Positions 32,966-45,399 of a DNA stretch of 64,000 nucleotides are shown here, piece by piece. Both the position numbers and the translations under genes were made by a program. This stretch comes from Gnetum montanum (taxonomy: Eukaryota > Streptophyta > Gnetopsida > Gnetales > Gnetaceae). Within the stretch, counting starts at the first letter, position 1. Each line of letters opens with the position of its first letter. The stretch is taken from NCBI GenBank assembly GCA_015680685.1, contig MNCI01011447.1:190452-254451 (forward strand), given 5' to 3'. Below the pieces are notes generated by a model, which was given only the letters and a program-made list of their open reading frames with translations, ran no database searches and had not been told where the DNA came from.

Positions 32966-34070
32966 TACATTGGATGAAATTAGTTTGCCTTTAAACCTTA
33001 GTGGGCCTCATAGTGATGTTGAATGATGCATTGACCTTAATTGCCTAGATCTTGAGCTTAAGAGTCTTTTTGACCACATAGCCACAATAGAGAAACCTCT
33101 AGAATGGCTTGAAAACTTAATTAAAACCATTGACCTTGAGGCTGGCAACATTACCAAAGACTCTCTAGTTAAGGTTCTTGTCATGACACATAGTGGTAAG
33201 GAGAAAATCCTAAAACTAAGTTTCTCGTTCTAGCATCAATAGGCTCAAGGCATCACCAAGGTCCTACAAGATAATATTAAGGCCTTTTTCTAGTCATATA
33301 AAGATATGCTAGGTATTGACCCATGTTTAGTGTAACATAACATCATACTTAATCCTAGCATTAGAATAGTTAAACAAATGGTTAGTAAGATTAGACATGA
33401 TTTGGCCCTAGCAGTTCATGATGAAATAATAAAACTATACTAGGCTAGTTTCATTTACATAGAATGGGTATTCAACATAGTGGTAGTCCATAAGAAAAAT
33501 GGGACTATATGCATTTGCATCGATTTTTGAGATCTAAATAAGGTAACTATCACAAATGATTTCTTGTTGTCTAGTATTGATTAACTTATTGCAAGTATGA
33601 CTAGACATGCCTCATTATCCTTCCTGGATGGTCTCTTGGGATACAACTAGATTAGGATTAGCCTAGAACACCAACTCAATATAACCTTCATGACCCCTTG
33701 GAGTACCTTTTGTTATACTATGATGTCCTTTGGCCTAAAGAATGCAAGAGCAACCTATCAAAGAGCCATGATGTTTATCTTTAGTGATTATATGCTAGGT
33801 TTGCTCAATGATTACATATATGATATAGTTATTAAGTCTAAAGTGGTCAATGATCATGCATGTGACCTAGAACTTGTACTCAAATGATGCCTCAAGTATG
33901 AGCTTAGGATTAATTGTACGAAGTATCTTTGATGTTAAAACTAGTAAGATTCTTGGATTTGTGGTATTTGAAGCATGGATACATGTCAATATTAATAACA
34001 TTAAAGCCATATCCAATTTGGTTACACCCTCTAATCTTAAGGATTTTTAGGGATTGTAAGGTAGATTGCA
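32966..34070 (+). pseudogene. Tat-A reverse transcriptase
   Basis: The pol frame opens with a linker containing FFxSYKDMLGIDPCLV (about 33283-33330; x = stop), where Ogre/Tat polymerases have FAWSYEDMPGLDP. RT then follows: ASFIYIEWVFNIVVVHKKNG (about 33445-33505), ICICIDF (33511), FLDGLLGYN (33627), ITFMTPWSTFCYTMMSFGLK (33682-33740), NARATYQRAMMF (33741-33778) and YIYDIVIKS (33813-33840). The polymerase YVDD box has become YIYD, losing one catalytic Asp. Stops occur at several tryptophan or glutamine positions (TAG for TGG or CAG), as expected from C-to-T decay. It would copy element RNA inside the particle. Confidence 0.88.
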
Positions 34071-34099
34071 ATTTATTCATAGGTTTTTCACTAGACTCA

Positions 34100-34620
34100 T
34101 TGATAAGTTACAACTCATGAAAAACTTGCTTAAGAAAGACATCTACTATGACTGAATGGATCAATGCTAATAGGCCTTTGAAAACCTTAAGAAAGAGTTA
34201 GTGCAACTACTAATGGTTTATCCATTGAAAAAGGATAAACCTCTTTACATATAGCTTTCTATCCTTAACATGTTCATCGCTTCTCTACTCTATCAAAAAT
34301 GAGATAATGAAGCATAGTTGCTAGTCTACTACCTAAGCCATGCATTAGTTTCCCATGAGACTTGATACATTGAAGTAGAGAAGTATTGTCTAGCACTAGT
34401 CTTCTCTTTGAAGAAGAAAAGAAACTACCTCTTTAGGATCTAGGTCAACATCATTTGTAAAGATAATGTGCTTAAAGCCATAACAATCTACATTTATAAA
34501 AGTAGCCATATAGGTTCATGGAAAGCCATAACAATAGAGTTTGACCTTCATTACATTTCTCAAGCATTAATGAAAGTCCAAGCTATAACTGTACAAATTA
34601 CTATCTTACCAGTTGAAGAT
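34100..34620 (+). pseudogene. Tat-A RNase H
   Basis: Follows RT in the usual order. Readable motifs are LLVYYLSHALVSHET (34318-34362; usual YYLSRTL), YIEVEKYCLALVFSLKK (34369-34420) and IEFDLHYISQALMKVQAI (34528-34583; usual SEFDIxYxxRxAIKGQAxADxL). It would degrade the RNA template during reverse transcription. Stops are present and the catalytic carboxylates cannot all be placed. Confidence 0.82.
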
Positions 34621-34629
34621 AATGAAACT

Positions 34630-35140
34630 ATAGATCTTGAATTTCTTGATGAATACATTAACATTGTTATCCAATTGGCTAAGGGCTATGAGGTGGTCAT
34701 GCACTTCAACAGAGCTTTAACTACCCATGGGGCCAGTGTTGCTAGCATCATAACATCCCCATCTAGTGAAATCCAAACCTTCACTTATTGATTTAAGTTT
34801 CCATGTATCAACAATGTAGCAAATCATGAGATTTTGATCAGAGGAATGATGATAGCTTGTGAACTAGGATTAAAATTATTAATGATTAGAGTTCATTCAC
34901 AACTTGTGGGCAACCAAGTAATCAATGTTTATGCATGTAAAGCCAAATACTTACAATCTTACTATCACATAGGGAAGCAATTAATGCAACAATTTATAGA
35001 AATTGATATTCAACATGTATCTCGAACTAATAACACTATAGCTAATGTAATTACAATGCTATCCTTTAGTGTGATGCCAGATCTGTTTAGCAAGTTTCCC
35101 ACCTTGACTGTGAATTGTGCCATTCCCATCATGTAGAGTA
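34630..35140 (+). pseudogene. Tat-A second (archaeal-type) RNase H
   Basis: A second RNase H-like domain directly after the first, the mark of the Tat lineage. It reads YEVVMHFNRALTTHGASVAS from about 34690 (HFD is normal; Asp here is Asn), then KFPCINNVANHEILIRGMMI (34797-34856; usual FPCTNNVAEYEALxxGL), LLMIRVHSQLVGNQV, and the tail HVSRTNNTIANVITML (35014-35061). Glu in the AEYEA motif is altered, so at least two catalytic positions are lost. The minus-strand Tat-B copy at 60820-60299 keeps NNVAEYEGL. Confidence 0.85.
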
Positions 35141-35269
35141 CTAAGAAAACCTTTGTGGTTGTAGTTCATACTACTCCCCTAAAGGAGTGGTATGATGATA
35201 TCAAGTTTTATCTTATGCATGGTGAACCTTCACAAGGCATGACTACTGCTCAAAAAATAGTATGTCATA

Positions 35270-36410
35270 GTAGGTAATAACACATTATGTTGATGGTCCT
35301 ATGATGCCATATTGTTAGTGAGCTTAGGCAATATCGAATCCTAAACAATCCTAGAGTAGGTTCACAAGGGTGTTTGTGGGGGAAATATAGGACCTAGAGC
35401 TATGGTTGCTAAAATCATATAGTTAGGCTATTACTAGCCCTATATGGAAAGTGACTACCTAAAAAAGGTAAAATCTTGTGACACATGCCAATGACATAGA
35501 AACCTTATACATATATCGCCTCCTAAATTACATACTACTTAGATAACTTGGCCATTTCAATAGTCGGGGTTGGATATCATTGGATCCATAACACCTAAGT
35601 CTTGTGTAGGGCATAGCTTTATCATCACTACAATCAAATAGTTTACAAAGTGGGTTGAAACTATTCAACTAAGAAGGACAATGTTTGAACAAGTCTGTAG
35701 ATTCATAATGAACAACATAGTATCTCATTTCGGTATACCTATGATCATAGTCATAGACAATGAACCAGAATTTAGTAGCCAAGAAATGAAAAAATTTTGT
35801 CATGACGTAGGCATTAAGCACTCCTTATCATTGCAATATTATCACTAATCCAATGAAGAGGTTGAAGTAAGAAACAAGGAAATCATCAAATTTTTAAAGA
35901 ATATTTTGAACAATAGCAAAAATAAGTGGCATGACTAGCCTGTCCATGCACTTTGGGCTTATCAGAAAAATTTTTGTATGGTAAATAGTGTAACTCCTTA
36001 TAGCTTGTTTTATGGTTCTAAATAAGTTTTACATCTTAAATTGTAGGTAGAATTGCTCTAAGTATTCTTATCCAACTTCATCAATGATAAATAGAATAAG
36101 ATGCTATGCACCATAGACATAGACCTAGTGGAGGAGCAATGGGTGAAAATTCTTACTTACATCAAGTGATATAAAGAGAGGTCAAAACAAAAACACTAAC
36201 ATAACATGACTAAATGCAAGATTAAGGAAGGTGAGCTAGTCCTTAAAGCTATTTGTGAGTGTGCGGATAAATTCTCAACCAACTAGAAAAGACCTTTCTT
36301 GGTCACCAAGGCCTATATCAATGGCACATTTTGAATAGTAGACATGGATGGGAATGAGTTGGCCAATCCAATTAATAATTCCTATCTAAAAACCTACTAC
36401 ATGTAGCCAA
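35270..36410 (+). pseudogene. Tat-A integrase
   Basis: Zinc-binding region is poorly preserved (about 35280-35520; CDTCQ-like CDTCQRHR near 35480). The catalytic core is clear: GLDIIGSITPKSCVGHSFII (35566-35625) with the first Asp, FTKWVETIQLRR (35643), FGIPMIIVIDNEPEFSS (35730-35779) with the second Asp, and NEEVEVRNKEIIKFLKNI (35850-35905) with the Glu. WAYQKNF and TPYSLFYGSK follow. The C-terminal part (about 36220-36410) reads LVLKAI, RPFLVTKAYINGTF and VDMDGNELANPINNSYLK, the usual end of Tat integrases. Catalytic residues survive despite stops. It would insert element DNA into chromatin. Confidence 0.87.
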
Positions 36411-37366
36411 TTGACAACCATGATATAGCCAACAACAAGCCAACCTACATGACCTTTAACTTTTTGTGCAATAGGGAAACTGCCAAACTTTGTAACGTAT
36501 GTGATGCTTAGCCTAGTTTTCTTATCATTCTATATGGCCTTATGCATAGTATTATAACAACATATTTTCTTTATTTTTTTTCTTGTTCTCTTAGAGTTGT
36601 GCTTATAGAATGAATCCTAGAGTCATTGCAAAGGTGCAACTCATTATGGTAGCAAGTCACCACATGACCTTGATGTGCAAGATTTGGTGATTTTGTCTTG
36701 TTGTGCCAAGAGTGCTTGCTTAATTTCCATCTTAGCACCATCTCCTTAAATCCAACCCTATAGCTTGATAATGATCCTCCTTACCCTACATAACAAGGAT
36801 GATAAATACTTGACACTTATGCATTATGGTCATATGAGATCCCTTCGTTGTGCTCCACCGTCAAGTCCATTGAATGTAACACATCTCATTTAATGGGAAA
36901 ACCATTAAGTTTTTTAAATTCAATACATCTCATTCAATAGGAAAAAAAATCAAACCAACCTTGGTAAAGAAACAAAATGAAGGTTTCACCCCACAAAAAA
37001 TATATGCAGAGAAAATTTCCAAGAAGTTGAATGGCTAATGAAGAAAAAACAAATAAATCAATGGCTTTAAACATGCAAAATGGAGGACCCTAATGGCCAA
37101 AGAAAATCTTGGATGGAAATGTTAGTTCCTCAGATCCATTACCAAGTGGCCAACACTTCAAAAACATGAAGTGTGAAGACCTATAGATTGAACAACATGT
37201 TAATGCCACATCATAGCCATGATGTCAACCTATGGAACTCATTATTAAACCTCAAGATTACTTTCTCATCATAGCCTTATCCCATTATCACAAGCACTCT
37301 TTGCCATGGTCTGACATGATTGAATCAAGCATAGAGAAAAAACACCAGTGATGGACCTGCAGTGAT
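36411..37366 (+). other. Tat-A 3' UTR
   Basis: Noncoding. It aligns with the minus-strand Tat-B 3' UTR (58860-58080): both have GAGTCATTGCAAAG, CAAGTCACCACATGACC, ATGCATTATGGTCAT and AATGAAGGTTTC in the same order. Just before the LTR Tat-A has AGAGAAAAAACACC, a weak purine tract. Confidence 0.7.
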
Positions 37367-38804
37367 TTTTTGTATTCTTTCTTGGTGCTGCCTCTTAGGT
37401 TAATCCTCCAAACATCAAAAAAGAGGGACCAATGAAACACCACAAAAAATTCATGTTATAGCCTTTTGAAATTATAACTCTCACCCCATGAAACCTTTCA
37501 TTGTAAAATGTGAAGATTAGAACCCAAGAGATTAAATTTCATATACTTTAGCTTTCAAGGCTGAAAAATTCCTCATAAGTAGCCAAATCCTAAACCCCAG
37601 GTGAAAAAAGTCATGTTATGCCTATATTTGGACTTGGGAGTTGGATTTAAAAATTCCTTTTAGACTACCAAAATTGGCATTTTGATGGGTTTTTTGGGGG
37701 TATAACTTTTACTGAACCAAAAACACATGTGCAGGAACACAACATCACCTATGTCCAGTGTTGGGAAGTATAACCTTTACCCCCTAGTGTTGCTACTATA
37801 CCCCAAAAATTGCACCTTTCTCTCATTATTACTCTAGCATGGCCCAATATTACAGCATTTCTCTAGCTCCAACATTGATCTTTCACTTTAGCATTGCTAT
37901 TGGAAGGCCCAACATGGATGGAAGAAGCCAACATGGGTGAAATTTTTATTTACTATTTTTAGTAAATGGAATGATTTTGATGTCATGGGGGTATCAAAAC
38001 TTACCATACATAGTAACCCTACTAGATTTATACACCTACAACATATATACATAACAAAAATCTAGTAGCAATTATGTGCAAAATTCATTGCCTTGAAAAC
38101 CTATATAACCCAAGCCTAAACACCATAGAAAGGTTCCACTCTTTTGCATTTTTAGCCATATTTTTGCATTCAAGAGCTTTGGAGAACCTACAAATACAAA
38201 GCTCTTAAAATACACCCAACATGGAACTTATAGCCAATATAGCCATTATTACACCCCCATGAGATTTTGTGGCATTTTTTACCAACGCTAAGCACTTTGG
38301 GCTTTGAGACTCCCAACATGGCTCTTCCTAGAAGTCAAAAACCACATACATCTCATCCCCCTACATCATTAACATTGTAGATATATGAAGGAGTGTACCA
38401 AGGTTTTACAACCTTGGGATTTGTAAAGCCTCTAGATCCTAGAGCTAACTGTGGCATTCAAGGTCATTGGTAAATCCCCAACAAAGTAAACCCCTTGGTT
38501 CCTCAGGCACATCTTGTAGACATTTCTAAAATCTCTCTTTACTTTTGTAATAAATTTTAGAGTTCTACTTTGTTACGCAATTTGAGTTATAATTTTTATA
38601 TGATATGCATTATTTTACTTTAGATCTACTTTATTATAATTTTGCATTATCCCCATTTTACATTTTCTAGGTCCTTGGTGATCTACCAGATCATCTAAGG
38701 AACCTTAGACACTATTTTTTATGGGGGTCCTTGGGATCCAAGGTTAAAATTATTGCACTGGGATCTTTTAGGTTTTCTAGTAACTGAATTTTCTAGTTGC
38801 TACA
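37367..38804 (+). repeat. 3' LTR of Tat-A (about 1.44 kb)
   Basis: Starts TGATTTTTTGTATTC and ends GTTGCTACA. It aligns over its full length with the Tat-B LTR (58079-56637 reversed) and, with more divergence, with the Tat-C LTR. The same start pattern (TG, T-rich, then GTATTCTTT or GCATTCTTT) and end pattern (CTACA, CTACT or TTACA) in three copies supports the boundaries to within a few tens of bases. Confidence 0.8.
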
Positions 38805-38869
38805 GTAGGGTTCAATGCTCATGGCTATGGTGATATTTGAGGCTATCCTAGTATGGTTGTTGATTTTGG

Positions 38870-41562
38870 TGGTAGGCAAAAAGCATCCAAAAATGCCTTC
38901 ATTTTCTCCCTCTTGTCTCATGGATCATATGAAGTGCATGTAGCTTGATTGTTGTGGGCTAGTATGAGAATTTTCCATCGCTAGGACATTGTTGAGAATA
39001 AGTTCTTGATGTTAACAAACCATGCTACAAACTATTTTTGTTTGATATTGAACATCTTGACAAGGTTTTATAGCTCACGGTTGTTATTCATTTGTCTAGC
39101 CAGGTCCTTGGCAACTAATCATTGATCAGTAAATTAATTCTAGATGACATCAAGCTTAGTGTTGGTTGTCTCCAACTTTTTCTTAGCTTCTTTTTGATGC
39201 TTGAATTTGGCCATGTAAAAGAGGTACAAAATAGCCACTTACTTTTCAAGTTCTATCATTGGCCTCTCTATGGTTAGTATAGCCAAGTCAACATATTGTA
39301 GTTTAGTGAGCTTCATGTATTTTATCATCCTCTCTATTTGCAAATCCTTTAGGTAGATTTTAGCTTTGTTGTATGCATGTAAGTTGTCAAAGATTAGTGA
39401 CCATATAGTATCTCTCAATTGGAGTTTCTAGAGTGCCTTGTTCATCTTCACCTTGGCCAATTGGATTTCCTTCTTGTTCACTTCTTTTAGAAGCACTACC
39501 TAGTCCATTTAGTGATTCATTACATATTCAAACTTCATGGCCTCATTTTTCTAGGTATCTACCTCGATGGTTATCTTTTGGTGAACCACCTAGACTTCCT
39601 CCATAGAAATATTTTGATTGTCTATTACTAATCTCCTCAGGTCATGGTTCACCTTACCTAGCTAATCCTATTGCTATCTTACAAATTTGATCATATGCTC
39701 TTTTTATTTCTCAAAATTCCATAGGTGGTGAATATCCTTTGTGATAACCAAGTTTTCATTATAGACCTAACCCAAGTCCTTATTAGTGTTGATCGCTAGT
39801 GCTTTGGATAAGGAGGTGTTAAAGATCTTCATATTCTTAGCATTCTTAGCCTCAATTTTTATTGAATATACAAGAAAGCTTCATCTCTAGTGATGTCTTG
39901 GCTAAGAATGGTAAGGTTAGAGAGATGGGTCCTCAATTCTATAACTTTGCCAACCAATCGATGATTTTTGGTAGCAGCTATCTCTAGTTAGGTATTGGAG
40001 ATGAGGAGCTTTCCCTTTATCTCTAGTAACTCTGACTAAGTTGTAGTGATCTCATCTTGAAAATCAAATATCTTTAGAAATGGTTGTTTGATTTTTACTA
40101 ATCAATCCAATACCTCCTCATGTTGAGCTACACTTAGTCAATCACTTCCTAATCCTACGAAATCTTGCACATCTTTCAAGGTAGCTATATTGAGCATGGT
40201 TTTTGCAAGAGCATTCAATGCCTTGACCACCATGTTTACCTATACTATTGCCACTATTTTCTACCCATGGTGCTACATCACAAAGATAGTAGTCCCCTTT
40301 CCTTCCTCTAGGTACACTAAAAAAGTTGTGGTGTTCTAGGAGATTTTCAAAAATTCTTGTTCTCTATGGATGAACATCATAACTTCTCAGGTGCTTGGAT
40401 GCATTGTGTAGAAAAGAGTAGTGTGGGTTCTTCTAGCTAGCTAGTTATTTTGATGACTTAGTAGAGATGGCTCAATGCTAGATAGTAGAATAATGGCTTT
40501 CAATCAATTACCTCATCTTGTTGTTTCTAGAACATCTATTCACAAAGTTTCCTTATTTGTTCAATAGCTATGTGAGCCACTAGCATGGTCTCATTAGCAG
40601 GTGGTGGTGGTGGCTGCTCCTCTTCAACAACTTGGAAACTACTTTATCCTTCATTGTCTCCTTCTAGGATGTAGTAGGATCATGGCAAAGTGTGTCATTG
40701 GCATAATGGGCTATGTGTCCCATTTGATAGAGTTTTTAAATAAGGAATGAAAAGGGAAGTGTCTTTCTCCCTTGCTCATTTTTTTTGAAGTAATTATCAA
40801 TTTTGAGGTAAATGAGGTGAGGGAGGTTGAGAAGGAACTTACCATTCAAAGAGACACCCCCATGAGTGGAGAAGAAAGTCACTTTGTTGGACCTTACCAT
40901 AGGATTCAAGTGATAGGTTGCTATCTTGAAGTAGGCTTGCTCCACCATAGTAAGTGCACCGTACTCCTTACAGTCAATCCCATAGCACCATTGGATCCAT
41001 TCTTTCTTTACCTCTGGGTTTGCCTAAGTGGATATCTTCACAAATGTTTCCCTGGTATTGGGCAAGCTAAGGACCTTTGAAATGTCCTCAACTAAATAAG
41101 AGAAGGTTATGTCCTTGATTTTGATAGTTGTGTCTCCCTTCTAAATGTTATAGAAGAATTATGTCTCTCCCATGTACCATTCTCCACTAGATGAGACAAT
41201 GGGCCACATGGGAGACCCTTGCAATTATGTTTTAACTTCCTCTAACACCAAGTCCAAAAAGGAACCAAAGTTTAGTTCTTGAAGAACTAAACTTTGGATC
41301 TCCTTAAAATGAATTCTTTCTGGGAAAGCCTTAGTTAATGTGACTTTAAGATTAAGCCTTGGCATTGGCACCTCATCTTTTCATGACTAGCAAATTTTTC
41401 CTAATGGAATTTGATGAACAGATTTGACTTCTAGCTCCTTCTAAAGAGGTCACATTGCATGGGTCTCTTCCTCTTGTTCCTGGGACTATTCCTTTCTCCT
41501 CTTGGTTGCTTCTCTCTCAATTGGGATGATACTTTAGCTTGTGATCCCCTCTTTGGTGTCAT
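38870..41562 (-). pseudogene. E2 extra 3' ORF, envelope-like
   Basis: Minus-strand coding remnant between integrase and 3' LTR, where Athila elements carry their envelope-like ORF. It opens at 41562 with MTPKRGSQAKVSSQLREK, a basic Lys/Arg-rich N-terminus. A middle block near 41200-40900 reads GDTTIKIKDITFSYLVED then SKVLSLPNT, like the 'strand, FS, LGLP' core of plant envelope-like proteins. MVEQAYFKIATYHLN is at 40948, and the frame after GGVSLNG runs into a GTAAGT-type donor, suggesting an intron. The rest (about 40150-38900) is Lys/Glu/Leu-rich, as in coiled coil (KKEIQLAKVKMNKAL). I see no clear transmembrane segment. Many stops; the 3' end is set only by the Tat-A junction. Confidence 0.5.
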
Positions 41563-43390
41563 TTTTAATCATAAACATAACAAAGGATTAGTGATTAATG
41601 TGTAACCCTTAGTGCTCTTTAATACCTTTCTCTTTCTGGGTAAGCTACACTTAGTTTAGTTGTGATCATGATATAGTTATTATTTTATTCATTTATCTAC
41701 CTAAGTTTGTTGATGAGATTTAACTTAGAGGAGATGAGAAATTTAATATTATTTTATTAGTTAAACATCAGGGAGTTAGAAAAATTTTTGAAAAATATTT
41801 CATCATAAACCATAGGTTTGTGGCCCCATGATATAACGCTCTTCTTTAGTAGTTTGAGGCTCAAAGAATAAAATGAATTAGATAAGTTATTTGCAAGTTA
41901 TGGTGCTTAGAAGGTTCTCTAGGCTTTGAAAATTGCAAAAACATCTATATAATTATGAAGAAAATGTGAAAATTTGGCTAAGTATTCATGCATATATATA
42001 GAATTTTTGACATTAAAAACTTAAGTGTTGAGAAAGAGTTTGATGATGAAAGTGGAGCTCAAAGGAAGTTAGAAAAGCCTAGAATAAGGATAAATCATGG
42101 AAGAGGGATTGAAATGGATTTGGGAAAGGAGATTTGGAGGAAATTATATTGTTAAGGAGTGCAAAAACTAGATGTTTCTTGTTGGAAAATAATGGATTTG
42201 AGTGCTAAATGACTAAGGGATAGGAAATTCAACTGTCCAAACCAAGGAGTATGCAAGTGGATCCTCCCCATAGCAGACTTATGTCCTTAATGCCCTTGCA
42301 TTCCCTCATACTTAGGCACCTATAGACACTAAGGATGATTAATGGTCATGGATTATTAAAAATCAAATCCACACAAGAAATGTCCAAATAATTTGGACAT
42401 ACCAAAATAGATACATTGAGCAACCATGATAAGAAGTAGTGAGGAGGTAGATTGTAAGAGTGGATGATGAGAGAGAGACAGAGAGTATGGTAATGGAGTC
42501 TCACAACCTAGTCACATGAAGTCCTTCATGAATTTTGAGATTAATGTGACCCAATATTATTCCATGCTTAGTTGGAATCAAGACCATCCACTTCCAATGA
42601 CTTTGCATTAACACATTTAGACCAATTGATCCCTAGAGTTCATGAACACTCACAAAGATCACCCACAAATCTAGATAGAGAATACAAAATAAGTAGGAAG
42701 TGAAGAGGACCTTAGTTAGAGGGACGTCTTTAGGAATGGGTAACATGTATTTACAACCCCATAACTAGGGCTTGAAGGCTGTTATTTCATCTAAGGGATT
42801 TGCTTTAAGTCCCCATTTTTTTCTTCATGAGAACCACACCATGGAAACACATTGCTTCCTATTATTGTTCAACATTAGAAATGGTGAGAAATTGATGAGA
42901 ATACCCATAAAATTATAAATGGTAGGTGAATAAAAAGTGACAAGTTCTCTTGAAGCCACAACCTTATCAATTCCATTTGCTTCATTCCAAATCTGGAGAG
43001 TACCAAGGTCACAGATTCTTTATAACTTATTATTAAGAAAGGACCTCATGCTTCCAAAATGAGGGAACACCATGGAGTTGAGTGAAATGGGGAGATGACA
43101 TGAGCTCACTACTTAATATCATGAGAAAACCAATGTCCCATTAATTGATTCCATAATTTAAGGATGAAATCTAGTAATTAAGAAATCAATTCAATCAATA
43201 TAGCTTAATGAACCTCCAACAATCATTAGTTGTATCAAGCACCAAAGTCATGATGGCAATAAATAAGAGAAATACATGTAAGAAAATTAAAATAAATAAT
43301 GATTCAAAATAAATTGAAAAATACTTTAATAAAATAGAAAACATATAAAAAATCATGTTAAACAAAAAATTTTAAAAATTGAGGAGAATG
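41563..43390 (-). other. E2 noncoding block between integrase and envelope-like ORF
   Basis: No coding signal. On the minus strand, 42620-42480 (CATTGGAAGTGGATGG, GGGTCACATTAATCTC) matches E1 at 15460-15540, and 42300-42240 (GGGCATTAAGGACATAAG) matches E1 at 15750-15790. It begins with a T-rich stretch after the stop, as in E1. Confidence 0.75.
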
Positions 43391-44570
43391 TTAGCATGGA
43401 TGACCATCTCCCCCAAGAATGAGTTGAAAAGGGCAGATCCAATAGATTGAGAATTCTTGACCATTACTAAAGGCGTTTTTTTCACTAGTTATTTTTCTCT
43501 CTAGAAAATATTTGACTTGTAGCATGTTGATCAATAACCCTTTTTCTGAGTTGAAAGGATGGTAAATCATCATGGCTCTAGATGAAAAAGTTTCATGGAT
43601 AATGTAAGGGCCCTTCCATAGCATTTGTAATTTTGTACATTGAGGTACATGCAAGGGGTTTCAATAGAGCACCTTATCTCTTAGTTGAAAATTTGACTTT
43701 TATTATCCTAAAGTCATTGTGTTGCTTACTATGTGCCTTGTGAAACTCATTCAATGATATGGCCAGTAATCAATTTTCATCTACTGTGTTGAGATTCATC
43801 ATTCTTTCTCTTTGGGCTAGAAATAAATATAGGTTAAGGTCATAAGCTATTTAAATTATACAAATAATAGTTTGGATAGGAAGATTTTGAAGTTTCTCAT
43901 ACACTAACTCATAGGGATAATATCCAATAGTAAGTCTCGATATTGAATGATAAGCCCAAAGAGCATTACTGATTTTACTACTTTAGTCCTTCCTATACTT
44001 ACTAACTATGTGTGTTAGTATTTTTGTTATTTTTGTATTCATGAACTTCTTTTGACCATTCGATTGGAGGTGGTATGGAGTTGTAATTTTATGTTCAACC
44101 CCTAGGCGTTGCATGTGTTTTTAAAAAGTGGCACATGTAAAGTATGTTCCATTACCTAAAAATTGTACCTATGACATAAGAAACCTATTTACAACATTTT
44201 TTTTGTACAAACCATGACACTGTAGAGGATGAACAATAAGTGTTGGTAGTGGGTTTAGCCCTTGGTGCAATAGTCAACAACCATGATTATGTACACCTTT
44301 CTATTTGACATGGGATTGATGGACCCCACGAACTTGATTCTCCAAAGATCAAAAGACTCTGGTGGTTAAGTCCACTAGTGGAGTCTCTCCATTCACATGG
44401 TTCATCTCTTCATCTTGTTAGCACTTTTCATAGAAATGGAAGAAGTGAAGGACATCCTTCAAGATCATTTTCCAATAGTTTCCTGCTAGAAGGATCTTAA
44501 TAACCATCCTCCTCCTAGCATAATGATGCACACAAGGGCCTTCATGTGTCTTGGAGGACTCCAAGATGAT
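43391..44570 (-). pseudogene. E2 integrase
   Basis: Minus strand. The zinc-binding domain is partly visible near 44550-44400 (HEGPCVHHYARRRMVIKILL; usual HxxxxGGHxGxxKT). The core includes RLGVEHKITTPYHLQSNGQK near 44100-44050 (usual HKxATPYHPQTxGQxE). The final catalytic Glu position reads Lys. Then SSKISNALWAYHS near 43960, IGYYPYELVYEK, and NTVDENxLLAISLNEFHKA (x = stop) near 43760. The C-terminus, from MHVPQCTKLQMLWKGPYIIH (43654), ends QLILGGDGHPC at 43391, an ending shared with E1. Several frameshifts and stops make it inactive. Confidence 0.8.
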
Positions 44571-44772
44571 GTATGTTAGGTACATACCATTGTACTAGGC
44601 TATCTACAGAAATATTATAGAGGTTTTTTTTATTTCCATGAAGTGCTTGGCTTGATGAAAAAACTACTATTTTTTCTTATTGTTCCATTCATGTGTCATC
44701 TCTTGAGTAAGTACATAGGAGAAAATGTGATCATACTAGTTTGATTCCTTGGGAGTGTGGACATTAACAACA

Positions 44773-45330
44773 CTAGGAAAAAAGGAGTTCATCAAGAAAT
44801 TGATTAGATAATGAATCCTCATCCTCTTTTCTATCCCATTTGAATAGAGACAAGTAGTCAAAAACCACATTCTTAGTCCCCTTCCTTTCAATCATTTTTA
44901 GATCAAACTCTTGAAGAGTCACTAGCCACTGTATGACATGGGGGCTTACCATTGGCTTCTTCATTAGGAATTTTATAACATTATGGTCAATGTGTACAAA
45001 ACATTAATATACAAGAACATAGTGCCTAAATTTCTCTAAGGCATACACCACTACCATAAGCTCCTTTTCAGTGGTGGTGTAGTTGAGTTGTGCACCCACA
45101 ATTCTTCTACTTGGATAGTGGATGTAGTATGGATATTTCTGATCCTCCAACTATGTAAGCATGGTCTCTAGAGTAATATTTGATACATTGGTCATGATGT
45201 GGAATAACCTATACTATTTTGGTGCTCTTATAATTGGAGTTTCTATGAGTTTCTACTTTAACTCTTGAAATGCATTATTGCATTCCCTAGTTTAGGCGAA
45301 TGATGCCTTCTTCTTTGTGAGCTCCACCAA
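44773..45330 (-). pseudogene. E2 RNase H
   Basis: The C-terminal part is open (44964-44773): MKKPMVSPHVIQWLVTLQEF, then DLKMIERKGTKNVVFDYLS, which is the Athila pattern of (I/L)RWxLLLQEFDLEIxDKKGxENxVADHLSR. Asp of ADHLS is kept as FDYLS. Upstream blocks at 45300-45000 are frame-broken. The acidic tail (KEDEDSLSNQFLDELLF) matches the Athila linker to integrase. Confidence 0.85.
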
Positions 45331-45399
45331 ATATTTGAAATCTTTGAGAATTTTTCAATGAAGAACCTATAGTAACCTATCTGGTTAAGGAATGACCTT

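Larger units (their letters stand above)
18600..38804 (+). mobile_element. Tat-A: about 20-kb Tat/Ogre-like element nested in E2
   Basis: Plus-strand element with a partial 5' LTR, leader, gag region, protease, a 9.5-kb interval, RT, RNase H, a second (archaeal-type) RNase H, integrase, 3' UTR and a 3' LTR. The second RNase H after the first is the hallmark of the Tat lineage, and great length with a split between protease and RT is typical of its Ogre branch. Numerous stops make it defective. The 5' end is uncertain because only about half of the 5' LTR matches the 3' LTR. Part of its length may be another nested insertion at 24-32 kb. Confidence 0.82.
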
